Positions 44,842 through 53,798 of a stretch of 64,000 bases of DNA are shown here, one piece after another. A program made the translations under genes and the position numbers. The stretch is from positions 310,001-374,000 of the forward strand of contig JAIUOC010000004.1 of the NCBI GenBank assembly GCA_020161265.1, written 5' to 3'. Every line of letters begins with the position of its first letter. Position 1 is the stretch's first letter. The stretch comes from Chloroflexota bacterium (GTDB taxonomy: Bacteria; Chloroflexota; Chloroflexia; Chloroflexales; Herpetosiphonaceae). The notes below the pieces were generated by a model. That model ran no database searches, had not been told where the DNA came from, and saw only the letters and a list, made by a program, of their open reading frames with translations.

Positions 44842-44871
44842 AAAGCACACTCCGCCGTTGCAGTGTGCTTT
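44842..44871 (-). terminator. Terminator after the isocitrate-dehydrogenase-like gene
   Basis: A perfect 10-bp stem (AAAGCACACT at 44842-44851, AGTGTGCTTT at 44862-44871) with a 10-nt loop lies 46 nt beyond the stop on the minus strand. The U-tract is short (TTTTG). Confidence 0.7.
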
Positions 44872-44917
44872 CTAATGCGCAAGTTGACCACAATTTCTGG
44901 CAGCGAACGGTTTAGGT

Positions 44918-45997
44918 TTAGTTACCGAGCGATGGCCAAACTTCCATTTTGGTTTTTACGCGACGAATCACTTCATCGGTGAAATCGCTGGTGGTGGTAT
45001 GGCCACCCAAATCGGCAGTCCGCACACCATCGTAAACAGCTTCCAAGGTGGCTTCGCTGATCGCGCGAGCAGCCATGTTGGCTTGAGGGGTATCAATATA
45101 ATCAAGCAAGGCCGCCGAAGCCAAAATCATTGCCATTGGATTAGCAACGTTTTTGCCTTCCAAGCTGGGAGCCGTGCCGTGGGGCGCTTCAGCCATCACA
45201 ACATTAACTTTGAAATCTTTGTCGAAGGCCAAGAGCAATGATTCTGCGCCAGCAATCGTGCCGAACATTTGCAATACCAAGTCGCTCAAGCAATCGCCAT
45301 CGCGGTTCAGGGCTGGAATCACCATTGGATCGCCAGAGTTGGTCAAGAGCAAGGCATAGGTTGCATCGATCAATTGTGGTTCGTAGCGCACATCGGCATA
45401 GCGCTTGGCGGCAGCATCCATTTCTTCTTTGAGCATGCCTTCATACACTGGGCTAACCGTGTATTTGGGGCCGCCGAAAACTTTGGCTTTCATGCGGCGA
45501 GCATGCATAAAGGCATATTCTGAAACGGCGCGGCACGTGCCACGGGTAATTTTTTCAGTGCGATAAGCAACTTCATTATCGCCTTCGCCTTCGCGCCATT
45601 CTTTGGCACCATAGGCATCGTCAACCGCCATACGAATGACCGAGATTGGCGCATACGCACCACCAACTGGGCGCACACCTGGAATCCGGCGGCCTGTTCG
45701 CACAATCACCGTACCATTGATTTGTTCGCGCAGAATCGCGTTGGGGCTACCAACATCGCCAGCTTTTTCAGGGGTAATTGTGGCCGCCTTCAAGCCAAAA
45801 CCAGCTTCCTTCATGGCTTGAGCTGCTTCCAACACAATTTGATTATTGGTTGCTCGGCGCGATTCGAGGCTCAAATCGTAGCGCTTTAGCTCTATATCAA
45901 CGCCCGTCACCGCAGGATCAAGGACGCGCAGACTTTCTTCAAGCAGTTCTTGCCCCGTTTGATCGCCCTCAAGGACAACAATCGTTGGCTTACTCAT
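44918..45997 (-). CDS. Isocitrate/isopropylmalate dehydrogenase family enzyme
   Basis: This 359-residue decarboxylating dehydrogenase has the family active site. SPNAILREQINGTVIVRTGR supplies the substrate-binding Ser/Arg set, NRDGDCLSDLVLQMFG has the metal-binding Asp, and APHGTAPSLEGKNVANPMAM is the nucleotide loop. The SxNxxLR form favours isocitrate over 3-isopropylmalate, but substrate and NAD/NADP choice are not certain. AAGGAG lies 9 nt before the ATG at 45997. It stands alone, between a repeat block and a terminator. Confidence 0.88.
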   Translation of the reverse strand: MSKPTIVVLEGDQTGQELLEESLRVLDPAVTGVDIELKRYDLSLESRRATNNQIVLEAAQAMKEAGFGLKAATITPEKAGDVGSPNAILREQINGTVIVRTGRRIPGVRPVGGAYAPISVIRMAVDDAYGAKEWREGEGDNEVAYRTEKITRGTCRAVSEYAFMHARRMKAKVFGGPKYTVSPVYEGMLKEEMDAAAKRYADVRYEPQLIDATYALLLTNSGDPMVIPALNRDGDCLSDLVLQMFGTIAGAESLLLAFDKDFKVNVVMAEAPHGTAPSLEGKNVANPMAMILASAALLDYIDTPQANMAARAISEATLEAVYDGVRTADLGGHTTTSDFTDEVIRRVKTKMEVWPSLGN

Positions 45998-46079
45998 TAA
46001 ACTTAACTCCTTAGTAGGTTTTGGTGCAAAACTTTGTTTCACCTAAGGATACAAGTCTGAGTCACTGCTGTCAAAAGCT

Positions 46080-46265
46080 GCTTACAACAAAGAACATAGA
46101 GCAAAGAACATAAAACATAGAGATCAGCCATCAGGGGCTAGTTGTCAGGATTCAGGCGTTTGGTAATCCACGATAATCACAACAATCTGTGACAATCTGT
46201 GGCTAAAAATTGAACCTTCGTGTTCTTCACGGTTGCCAACTAGCCCCTGACCGCTCGCTTACGCC
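46080..46265. repeat. Composite intergenic repeat, copy 9
   Basis: The 363-nt gap upstream of the SPFH gene begins with CAAAGAACATAGAGCAAAGA (as in copy 7), then CCATCAGGGGCTAGTTGTCA, a CACGATAATCACAACAATCT stretch and CTTCGTGTTCTTCACGG, ending in CTAGCCCCTGACCGC. Only the promoter box at 46283 lies beyond it. Confidence 0.7.
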
Positions 46266-46282
46266 TGCTTGCAAGCATCGTG

Positions 46283-46288
46283 TATAAT
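46283..46288 (+). promoter_or_regulatory. -10 box of the SPFH-PfkB-GGDEF-TPR operon
   Basis: TATAAT at 46283-46288, preceded by TG, is a probable -10 box 73 nt before the SPFH start codon. The -35 region (TTACGC, 18 nt upstream) is weak. The repeat block ends just before it. Confidence 0.45.
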
Positions 46289-46360
46289 AAGCCGCAATAG
46301 TTGTTAATAGTTTTTGAGCCTTGCTACTGGCTTGCGGCTTAACTGCATGGGAGGCCAACG

Positions 46361-47674
46361 ATGAGCCGTTTATCGCCCTCTGTCCTCGTGATTATCCTGC
46401 TGGTAAGCTGTTTATTTATTTATATTGGGCCAGCGCAAAATCAAGCAAATCAAGGTCTGGTTGGGATAATTCTGTTGTTAATTGTCCTGATTGGGCTTTT
46501 TTTGGCGTTTAGTGGCGGCTCTGTGGCCCAGCGTGAATCAGCTCGCAATATGTTGGGCACATTAACTGGCATTACTGCTGTTTCATGTGCAGCCTTGCTT
46601 GGTCAACAAGCCTTAAATGGTAATTTACTAGGTTTAATGTGCGCTCCAGTGCTCTTGGCTGGGGTCTATATGATCTTCTTGGCCATGACCGCGCGAATTG
46701 GCCAGCATGTTGAAGAAGGCGAAGTGTTGCTGATTCAACGTCGCATGGATCATCAGCACATTATTCGCCCGCCAGGCTTGCATTCGCCAATTGTGCCCGC
46801 CCTCGAAGTTGGCGTAGCCGTGATGCCAACCTACAACATCCAAACCGATGTTGAAATTGAAATGGTCGATACTGCTTCGCTGCATACTGTCGATAAAATT
46901 ATGGTTGATACCCAATCGCGAATTATTCAGCGCTTTCCTGAAGAGGGCGAAAGCATGCCCGTCGAAATGCGCTATGAAGGCTTTTTAAAATTACCCTACA
47001 ACTATCCCAACCGTGACCATATTTTTAAAGAAATTGCCGATCGGCGTAATATGGACGTGATGCAAGTGCGCATGAGTGCCGATTTTTGGATCGAAGCGAT
47101 TCAATCGCAATTACGCCGCGATGTTGAAGAAGATTTACGGGCAATTATTCACGATAATACCTTTTATAATCCTGAAAAACGCAGTTATGGTAAGCTTGCA
47201 CCGGCAGATATTTCGGCCCGCCGTGCTGAAATTGCCGCCCAATTGAAAAATCGGGTGCAAGAAAAAGTACAACAATGGGGTATTGAAGTACTCGATATTG
47301 GCATTACCCAAGTTGTGCTTAACCCCGATCGGATTAAGGCCTTCTATCGGGCGATCACGGCTGATCTGGAAATTCAAACAGCCAATCGTTTAGCTGAACA
47401 AGAAGCCAAACGCACAATCGCAATGGCCGATGCCGAAGCCTATCAACGCAAGAAATTGGCCGAAACTGAACTCGAAATTCAACGTCAACGCAGCGAAATT
47501 GATAATGCTGCCAGCTTGCAAATGCTGCAAGATTGGATGAATACGATCATTGGTGATAACCCTGACATGAAGCCCGATGATTTGAAGCGCTTGCTGACAG
47601 TGGCGCTTGATGAACACGAAAAACGTAAAGCCTATCGCGATCACAATCTGACCGAACACGAAAAATCAAGCTAG
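46361..47674 (+). CDS. Membrane SPFH/Band-7-like protein
   Basis: The 437-residue protein has about four hydrophobic helices in its first 115 residues. An SPFH-like domain follows (VEEGEVLLIQRRMDHQHIIR through about 330), with a long charged helical region after it (EAKRTIAMADAEAYQRKKLA) typical of flotillin/stomatin relatives. Such proteins scaffold membrane domains. Four N-terminal helices are more than usual, since most have one or a hairpin. GGGAGG precedes the ATG. It starts a four-gene run. Confidence 0.8.
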   Translation: MSRLSPSVLVIILLVSCLFIYIGPAQNQANQGLVGIILLLIVLIGLFLAFSGGSVAQRESARNMLGTLTGITAVSCAALLGQQALNGNLLGLMCAPVLLAGVYMIFLAMTARIGQHVEEGEVLLIQRRMDHQHIIRPPGLHSPIVPALEVGVAVMPTYNIQTDVEIEMVDTASLHTVDKIMVDTQSRIIQRFPEEGESMPVEMRYEGFLKLPYNYPNRDHIFKEIADRRNMDVMQVRMSADFWIEAIQSQLRRDVEEDLRAIIHDNTFYNPEKRSYGKLAPADISARRAEIAAQLKNRVQEKVQQWGIEVLDIGITQVVLNPDRIKAFYRAITADLEIQTANRLAEQEAKRTIAMADAEAYQRKKLAETELEIQRQRSEIDNAASLQMLQDWMNTIIGDNPDMKPDDLKRLLTVALDEHEKRKAYRDHNLTEHEKSS

Positions 47675-47690
47675 TTAGGAGTTATCTGGC

Positions 47691-48629
47691 ATGGAACATT
47701 TGGATACAGATTGGCGCGTGGTGGTTATTGGTGGCGCAGGGCTGGATATCAAAGGGCGTTTGCTGGAGCCATTGATTGAAAAAACCTCGAATCCAGGCCG
47801 TTTAACAATTAGTGTTGGCGGCGTTGCCCGTAATATTGCTGAAAATTTGGCCCGTTTGGGGGCGCAAAGCAGCCTGATTGCCGCCGTCGGCAACGACGAA
47901 TTTGGGCGCTTAATCATCCAACAAACTGAAGATGCTGGCGTTGATACCGATGCCATGATGATTTTAGAGGATCAACATTCGGCAGCCTATTTGGCGCTGC
48001 TCGATTGCAATGGCTTGTTGTATACGGCGCTTGATGATAGCCACTGTGCGCGGGCATTAACGCCCGATTACATTTACGATAATGTGCAGCTTTTACGGGC
48101 CGCTGATGCAGTTTTTATTGATGCTAATTTGGCGCGGGCAACTGCCGATGTAATTTTGCAAATTTGTGCCGAAGAAGATATTCCAGTCTGTTTCGAGCCA
48201 GTTGCCTATGGCTTAGCAGGTCGCTACCGTGATCGTTTGCGCGGCATGTATTTAATTACGCCCAACGAGCGTGAGGCTGAAGCATTAACTGGCTTGCCCG
48301 TAACTTCGCCCGCTGAGGCGACGGCTGCGGCCAAAGAATTAGTGCGGCTTGGCGTGGAAATTGCGATTATCACTTTAGCCCGTGAAGGCCTCGTATATGC
48401 CACAGCCGATGGTCATGGCCATATTCCAACCTTGGTGCGCGATGTTGTCGATGCCACCGGAGCTGGTGATGCCTTGGCTGCTGCCGTCTTATTTGGCCTG
48501 ATGAATGAGTTGACGTTGGATGAAGCTGTGCGCTTGGGAGCAAGTGCCGCCGCATTAACCGTGGCCTCGCCCGACACCGTGCGCCGCGATTTGAGCCTAG
48601 AGAGTTTGTACGCCCAGTTGTTAATCTGA
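47691..48629 (+). CDS. PfkB-family kinase (pseudouridine-kinase/ribokinase-like)
   Basis: This 312-residue ribokinase-fold protein has VIGGAGLDIKGRL at its N-terminus, SVGGVARNIAENLARLGAQ, the NERE motif in YLITPNEREAEALTG and VDATGAGDALAAAVLFG near the C-terminus. The NPNxxE-like motif and overall layout resemble pseudouridine kinase (PsuK/YeiC), which is a plausible substrate assignment. The start follows AGGAG and lies 16 nt after the SPFH gene. The response-regulator gene follows after 37 nt. Confidence 0.88.
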   Translation: MEHLDTDWRVVVIGGAGLDIKGRLLEPLIEKTSNPGRLTISVGGVARNIAENLARLGAQSSLIAAVGNDEFGRLIIQQTEDAGVDTDAMMILEDQHSAAYLALLDCNGLLYTALDDSHCARALTPDYIYDNVQLLRAADAVFIDANLARATADVILQICAEEDIPVCFEPVAYGLAGRYRDRLRGMYLITPNEREAEALTGLPVTSPAEATAAAKELVRLGVEIAIITLAREGLVYATADGHGHIPTLVRDVVDATGAGDALAAAVLFGLMNELTLDEAVRLGASAAALTVASPDTVRRDLSLESLYAQLLI

Positions 48630-48666
48630 GCCTAGTATTCTTGCTAGGTGCTGCCTTGGGAACAGT

Positions 48667-49905
48667 ATGCCTGAACGTATTCTCGTTGCTGACGATAACG
48701 AAGCCCTAAGCCAATTGCTTGAACTGATTCTAGTTGAGCATGGGTATGAGGTTACTCTTGCCAACGATGGCGGCGACCTGTTAGCCAAGGCCCAACTGCA
48801 AATTCCCGATTTGATGATTGTTGATATTTTGATGCCTCGCATCGATGGCTATGAGGCGATTCGCCAGCTGCGCAACGATACGCGGCTGGCGCATATTCCA
48901 ATTATTGTGCTCACTGCGCGTACTGCGATTGAGGACGTAGTGACGGGCTTTGAATTGGGCGCTGATGATTATATCGTCAAGCCGTTTCAAATGCCGGAAC
49001 TGCTGGCGCGAGTTCGTGCTCAATTGTTGCGGGCGACTCGCCGCCCTGTACTCAACCCATTGACGGGCTTGCCCGGCAATATTTTGATCGAAGAAGAAGT
49101 TAACCATCGCTTGCGCCAACAACAAGCCTTTGCGCTGTTGTACCTCGATTTGGATAATTTCAAAGCCTATAACGATAGCTATGGTTTTGCCCGTGGCGAT
49201 TTGGTGATCAAGCTATTGGCCACAATTTTGACCGAAATCAAGGCTGAGTACAACGATGAAGGGCTATTTATTGGCCATATTGGCGGCGATGATTTTGCCC
49301 TGATTATGGCATCGGAACATGTCAATGCCCTCTGCGAAGATTTGATTCGGCGCTTTGATCAGCGGATTTTGACCTTGTACGATCCCAATAGTAGCAACAA
49401 ACCGGTGCCGATCCAGACGCTCTCGGTTGGCGTGGTGCTGCATCGCGAAGATATGCAACAAACCTATCACGACCTGAGTCGCACCGCTGCCGAGATGAAG
49501 CGGGTTGCCAAACAACAAACTGGCAGCGTCTATGTGGTTGATCGGCGGGCGCAAAAACAGACGATCGAACAAGATCGGCGTAAACGTGGCCCAACAATTG
49601 GGGTTATTGCCCAAGATTTTGGCCTAGTCGATATCTTGAACGATTTGCTCCAGCAACAATCATTATTTGTAATCGAGGCCGATAGCGAAATTATGCCGGA
49701 TGCTTTGGTGTTAGGCTATCGCGATGTCGTGCCGCATGTACCCGAACGTTGGCAGAGCTTGCCACAAATTACGTTAAAACTCAATCAATCAAGCTATGAA
49801 CAAGGTTTTGCCCAGCTTCAAATTCAGACTGGTTTGAAGCCGACCATTCCTATTCACGAGTATCTATCGTTGGCTTTGCACTTGGTGCGGCTGGAGGCTC
49901 GATGA
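48667..49905 (+). CDS. Response regulator with GGDEF (diguanylate cyclase) domain
   Basis: This 412-residue protein has a receiver domain (1-120; D9, D10, phospho-acceptor D53, T83, K105). A GGDEF domain follows (about 133-300), with the active-site sequence GGDDF at 206-210 and the LYLDLDNFKAYND substrate motif. The inhibitory RxxD site is absent, so product feedback is unlikely. Residues 310-412 form an extra C-terminal domain starting IGVIAQDFGLVDILNDLL, which looks like a degenerate second receiver. Its stop overlaps the TPR gene. The product would be c-di-GMP. Confidence 0.88.
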   Translation: MPERILVADDNEALSQLLELILVEHGYEVTLANDGGDLLAKAQLQIPDLMIVDILMPRIDGYEAIRQLRNDTRLAHIPIIVLTARTAIEDVVTGFELGADDYIVKPFQMPELLARVRAQLLRATRRPVLNPLTGLPGNILIEEEVNHRLRQQQAFALLYLDLDNFKAYNDSYGFARGDLVIKLLATILTEIKAEYNDEGLFIGHIGGDDFALIMASEHVNALCEDLIRRFDQRILTLYDPNSSNKPVPIQTLSVGVVLHREDMQQTYHDLSRTAAEMKRVAKQQTGSVYVVDRRAQKQTIEQDRRKRGPTIGVIAQDFGLVDILNDLLQQQSLFVIEADSEIMPDALVLGYRDVVPHVPERWQSLPQITLKLNQSSYEQGFAQLQIQTGLKPTIPIHEYLSLALHLVRLEAR

Positions 49906-52900
49906 TCGGATGGATTTTTGTCATTTTGTTGTGTGGGCTATTTGGCTATAACTTGTATCGGACTGGCCATGTGCAGCGCTTGATTGCGATTCGCCAGCGC
50001 CGCCCGTCTGCCCGCTCAACTGGAGCCATTGCTCCAACCTTGCGTGCTCGCGATTTGCGCACCCAGCGCTCGTGGGCGGTCCGTATTCGCGATGAAGTTC
50101 AATCGCGCGGCAGTATGGGTGTGGTTATTTTCTTCCTGATTATCTTAATTGCTTTTTTTCTGAGTTTGAATTTATTGGGCCTTTTTGGTAGCCCAGTTGC
50201 TGAAACTGTCCACGCTAAGGTGATTCTTTCGCCATTTACGAGCAGCGCAGGCCAACCAGCCCAAGAAGGTTTTGCCGCCGCCACTACCATGGTTGAGGCT
50301 TGGCAAGTACGCGCCAATGATTTGCAATTTGCCGTGCTCAAAACTCCGATTGCCGATGCCCAAAGTGCTTGGAATTTGGCCGATCGACCTAAGTATGATC
50401 TGGTGATTTGGGGCACAATTGTCGCTGGTGGTGATGCCAATAGTGCTAGCATCGAGCCGCAATTGCTCTGGACTCCGCGCCAACCCTTGCCGCATGATCG
50501 CTCGTTAGGGTTACGCGAGCGCTTGAGTTTGCCGCTTGTATATCGTTTAGCCGACCAGCCATTTAATGCCCAAGCTGTGCTCGGTGAAATTTTGGTCGTG
50601 ATCGATCTCTATCAAATGGGCGAATACGATCAAGCGATCCAAGCGATCAATAGCTTGCTTGATCGCTATGCCGTGGATGGACCGTTACGCCCTGATTTGC
50701 TCTTAGGGATTCGTGGCTCGATTGCCGCTCTGCAAGAGCAATGGAGCTTGTCCGAGGGCGATTTTCGGCGAGCCTTAGAAACAGCTGATAAAGCCGAATA
50801 TTGGAATAACCTTGGGGTTGTCTTGCTGGAACAGGGCCGTTTTTCTGAGGCAACTCAAGCCTTCAACACCGCCCAAGAACGGCTCAAGGGCACAAATAGC
50901 GATCTCACGGCGCTACATTTGAATCGTGGTTTGTTGGCGTTGCGTGGGGTTGATCCAGCGGTATCGGTTGGTGAGTTGGCCTTAGCGGTCAAGCTCAATC
51001 CCAACGGTATCAGCAATAAATTAGCCTTGGTCGAGGCGCAATTACAAGCCAATCAATTGGCGCAGGCAATCGAAACCATCAATAATCTGAATAGCTATGC
51101 GAGTGCTGATCCATTGGTGCAATTGATGACAGCGCGAGTCCAAGTAGCTCAATTGGTCAACAATGGCGATCAGCCGCTGTGGGAATTGGAGATTGTGCCG
51201 CCATTGCCCCGCGACACCCTGACGATTGTGCGCCAACGGCTTGATAGTGCGGTTGTTACGCTTGAAACGATTTCGACCGAGCAACGCCAAATTGCCGCCC
51301 GTGATGATGCAGCAGGCTTGCCAGAATCGGGTCGGGTGCACGAAGCTCATTCGCGCCAAGCCTTTGAATTGCTCAATCAGGTGCGCTATTGGCAAGCAGT
51401 CGCAATGACCGAAGAGGGTATTTCCGCCTCGGTCGAGCAAAAAGGCCGCTTGCGCAGCATGTGGGATGATATGTTTGGTGATGATCCGCCGCTGGAATTA
51501 GCTCAAAATGTCATCGACCCACTAGCCAAAGCCCAAGACCAGAATTATCCAATTTTAGTTCAGGCGGGGCGGGTGCATCGAATTTTGGGTGCGCCGAAAA
51601 CGGCCATGGATTACTACACCAAAGCCAGCGAACTCAATGCCAATCGGCCTGAGGGCTGGTATGGCTTGGCGATCACCCGTTTTAATACCGAAGGCCCAAG
51701 CCCTGAGCGCAACCAAGCAGTGCGTGATTATTTGCAAAAAACCATTGCTGCTGCCCCAAATTTTACGCCTGGCTATATTTTGGCTGCTCGCTTAGAGGTT
51801 GGCGATAAACAATGGGCCGCCGCGTTGCCCTATCTACAATGGATTGTGGCTAATCGCCCTGATAACCTTGGCGCACGGATTACCCTAGGTACTGCTCAGC
51901 GCGAGCTTGGGGCATTGGCCGATGCTGAAGTGACGCTTTTGCCTTTGGCGAATGCAAATAACAGCCAAGCCTTAGTTGAATTAGGCAAGGTCTATGCTCA
52001 AGCAGGCCAAGATCAATCAGCCGAAGATATTTTCTTGCGGGCGTTGAATGTTGATGGCAGCAATGCTAGCGCGGCCTACGAGATTGGCCGCTTGCGCCAA
52101 AACCGTGGCGATTATGCTGGAGCTGAAAAAGCCTATCAAGTTGCAACTGAAATTAATACTAGCTATGTTGAGGCACATCTGGCCTTAGGCCAATTGTATG
52201 CGCGGTATCTCGATCAGCCGGATAATGCCGTTGCGGCCTACCAACGCGCAATCGACGCTGGCGGCGAAGATCCACGCAATTTTGAGGATATGGGCCGCGA
52301 ATTTTTGGAGATTGGGCGTTATAGCGAGGCCGCCGATGCCTTGGAACAATCGGTGCGGCTCAACCCAAATGTGCCAGAATCGCGCCATTATTTGGCCCAA
52401 GCCTACCTTGAACAAGGCCGTTTTGAAGCAGCTCGTGAACAAGAACGCGCAGCGATTGCCCGTGATGCCGATGGCGTTTACATCGAAGCGCAGCTTGGCA
52501 TAGCCGAGAGTTTTCGGCGCGAACGGCGATTTGATGAGGCAATTACGGCCTACAACGAAATTTTGGATAACGATTCGACAATTATTCCGGCGTACATTGG
52601 TTTAGGCCGCACTGCCGCCGATCGGGGCGAGTGGCAAGTGGCGATTGGCTATTATAATCAAGCCCTCGCCCGCGAACCCAATAGCACTAATGCCCATTTT
52701 TGGCTGGGCCAGGCCTTGGTTGAGCAAGGTTTCTATGAACGGGCACTTGATGAATTTAATCTGGTGCTGGCGACTGACCCGAATAATGCTGAGGCCTTGT
52801 TTGGGGCTGGCCGGGCTTATTGCAACATGGCGATTAACAGCTATGCCTATGATCCAGCGCAGGCTGCTGAATACGATGCTGAGGCGCGGCGTTTGCTTGA

Positions 52901-53387
52901 TCGAGCTTTGAATTATCGGCCAAACGATGCGCGGGCCTTGTTTGAGCGCGGTAAACTCAACGAGCGCCAAAACCAAATGGCCGCCGCGATTAGCGATTAT
53001 GGTCGGGCTGCCCAATTGGATACGCAAAATAGCGAAGCATTATATTTGCAAGGCAAACTGTATCTCAGCCAAAACAACCTACAAGCCGCCGAAGAAGCGC
53101 TCGATCAATCGGTGCGGCGCAACCAAAATGACCCAACCGCTTTGTATTGGCTTGGCCGAACCTATCGCGCCCAAAACCGTACTAATGATGCGATTAAATC
53201 GTTTGAACGAGCCTTGAGTTTGAATGGCAATTTTCATGAGGCCCGCTACTACCAAGGCCTAACTGCCGAAGAAGCCAACCAAATCGATCTAGCGCGTGAA
53301 GCCTATCGCTTGATCAGCCAACAAGCCAGCCCCGATGATCGTTGGCGCTTACAAGCCGAAGAACGTCTGCGCGATTTAGGTCAGTAG
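49902..53387 (+). CDS. Membrane-anchored TPR-repeat protein, 1161 residues
   Basis: This protein has two hydrophobic helices (about 4-17 and 70-92) that frame a basic loop. A sensor-like domain follows (about 100-190, with KYDLVIWGTIVAGGDANS) and then at least 14 TPR units in the rest, many ending in AxxxxPxN. TPR arrays mediate protein-protein contact, so it may assemble a complex at the membrane. Its ATG overlaps the stop of the diguanylate cyclase gene (ATGA), so translation is coupled. I recognise no named family. Confidence 0.82.
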   Translation: MIGWIFVILLCGLFGYNLYRTGHVQRLIAIRQRRPSARSTGAIAPTLRARDLRTQRSWAVRIRDEVQSRGSMGVVIFFLIILIAFFLSLNLLGLFGSPVAETVHAKVILSPFTSSAGQPAQEGFAAATTMVEAWQVRANDLQFAVLKTPIADAQSAWNLADRPKYDLVIWGTIVAGGDANSASIEPQLLWTPRQPLPHDRSLGLRERLSLPLVYRLADQPFNAQAVLGEILVVIDLYQMGEYDQAIQAINSLLDRYAVDGPLRPDLLLGIRGSIAALQEQWSLSEGDFRRALETADKAEYWNNLGVVLLEQGRFSEATQAFNTAQERLKGTNSDLTALHLNRGLLALRGVDPAVSVGELALAVKLNPNGISNKLALVEAQLQANQLAQAIETINNLNSYASADPLVQLMTARVQVAQLVNNGDQPLWELEIVPPLPRDTLTIVRQRLDSAVVTLETISTEQRQIAARDDAAGLPESGRVHEAHSRQAFELLNQVRYWQAVAMTEEGISASVEQKGRLRSMWDDMFGDDPPLELAQNVIDPLAKAQDQNYPILVQAGRVHRILGAPKTAMDYYTKASELNANRPEGWYGLAITRFNTEGPSPERNQAVRDYLQKTIAAAPNFTPGYILAARLEVGDKQWAAALPYLQWIVANRPDNLGARITLGTAQRELGALADAEVTLLPLANANNSQALVELGKVYAQAGQDQSAEDIFLRALNVDGSNASAAYEIGRLRQNRGDYAGAEKAYQVATEINTSYVEAHLALGQLYARYLDQPDNAVAAYQRAIDAGGEDPRNFEDMGREFLEIGRYSEAADALEQSVRLNPNVPESRHYLAQAYLEQGRFEAAREQERAAIARDADGVYIEAQLGIAESFRRERRFDEAITAYNEILDNDSTIIPAYIGLGRTAADRGEWQVAIGYYNQALAREPNSTNAHFWLGQALVEQGFYERALDEFNLVLATDPNNAEALFGAGRAYCNMAINSYAYDPAQAAEYDAEARRLLDRALNYRPNDARALFERGKLNERQNQMAAAISDYGRAAQLDTQNSEALYLQGKLYLSQNNLQAAEEALDQSVRRNQNDPTALYWLGRTYRAQNRTNDAIKSFERALSLNGNFHEARYYQGLTAEEANQIDLAREAYRLISQQASPDDRWRLQAEERLRDLGQ

Positions 53388-53389
53388 GC

Positions 53390-53725
53390 CGATCCACGAA
53401 GGACACGAAGGAATGAAACCGCGAAGCCCACGAAGGCCGCGAAGGTTTGTTTTTTTGCCACGAATTGCACGAATTTCACAAATTGATCTTCCAATAGCCA
53501 ATCGCCTATAGCCCATCTCTCTGCGCCTCTGCGTTAAAATCTTGATCCACGAAGAGCACGAAGAGCACGAAGGCCTGAAACCGCGAAGTACACGAAGGCC
53601 CGAAGGTTTGTTTTTTTGCCACAGATTTGATGGATGATCCTTCGCTATCTAGCACCTGATCCCTGGCCCCTAGCTCCTCATTCCTGTCATTTTTTGACTT
53701 TTGACTTCTGCCTTTTGATTTTCAA
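53390..53725. repeat. Composite intergenic repeat, copy 10 (longest, internally duplicated)
   Basis: The 411-nt gap after the TPR gene begins with GATCCACGAAGGACACGAAG. A block with GGTTTGTTTTTTTGCCAC occurs twice, about 160 nt apart. Between them lie CCAATAGCCAATCGCC and CTCTGCGCCTCTGCGTTAAA. It ends in CTGATCCCTGGCCCCTAGC and TTTTGACTTTTGACTTCTGC. The TATAGT at 53735-53740 may be the -10 box of the next gene. Confidence 0.8.
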
Positions 53726-53798
53726 AAAGTGTGGTATAGTAAATAACGCAGTGCGTCATCCTCGATCCGACGCAAGATCATATAAGGAGAATCCATCA

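Noticed and set aside
53390-53625. CRISPR-like array in the repeat-rich gap
   Set aside because: The repeated CACGAAGG units are short, contiguous and degenerate, with no unique spacers of even length and no cas gene nearby.
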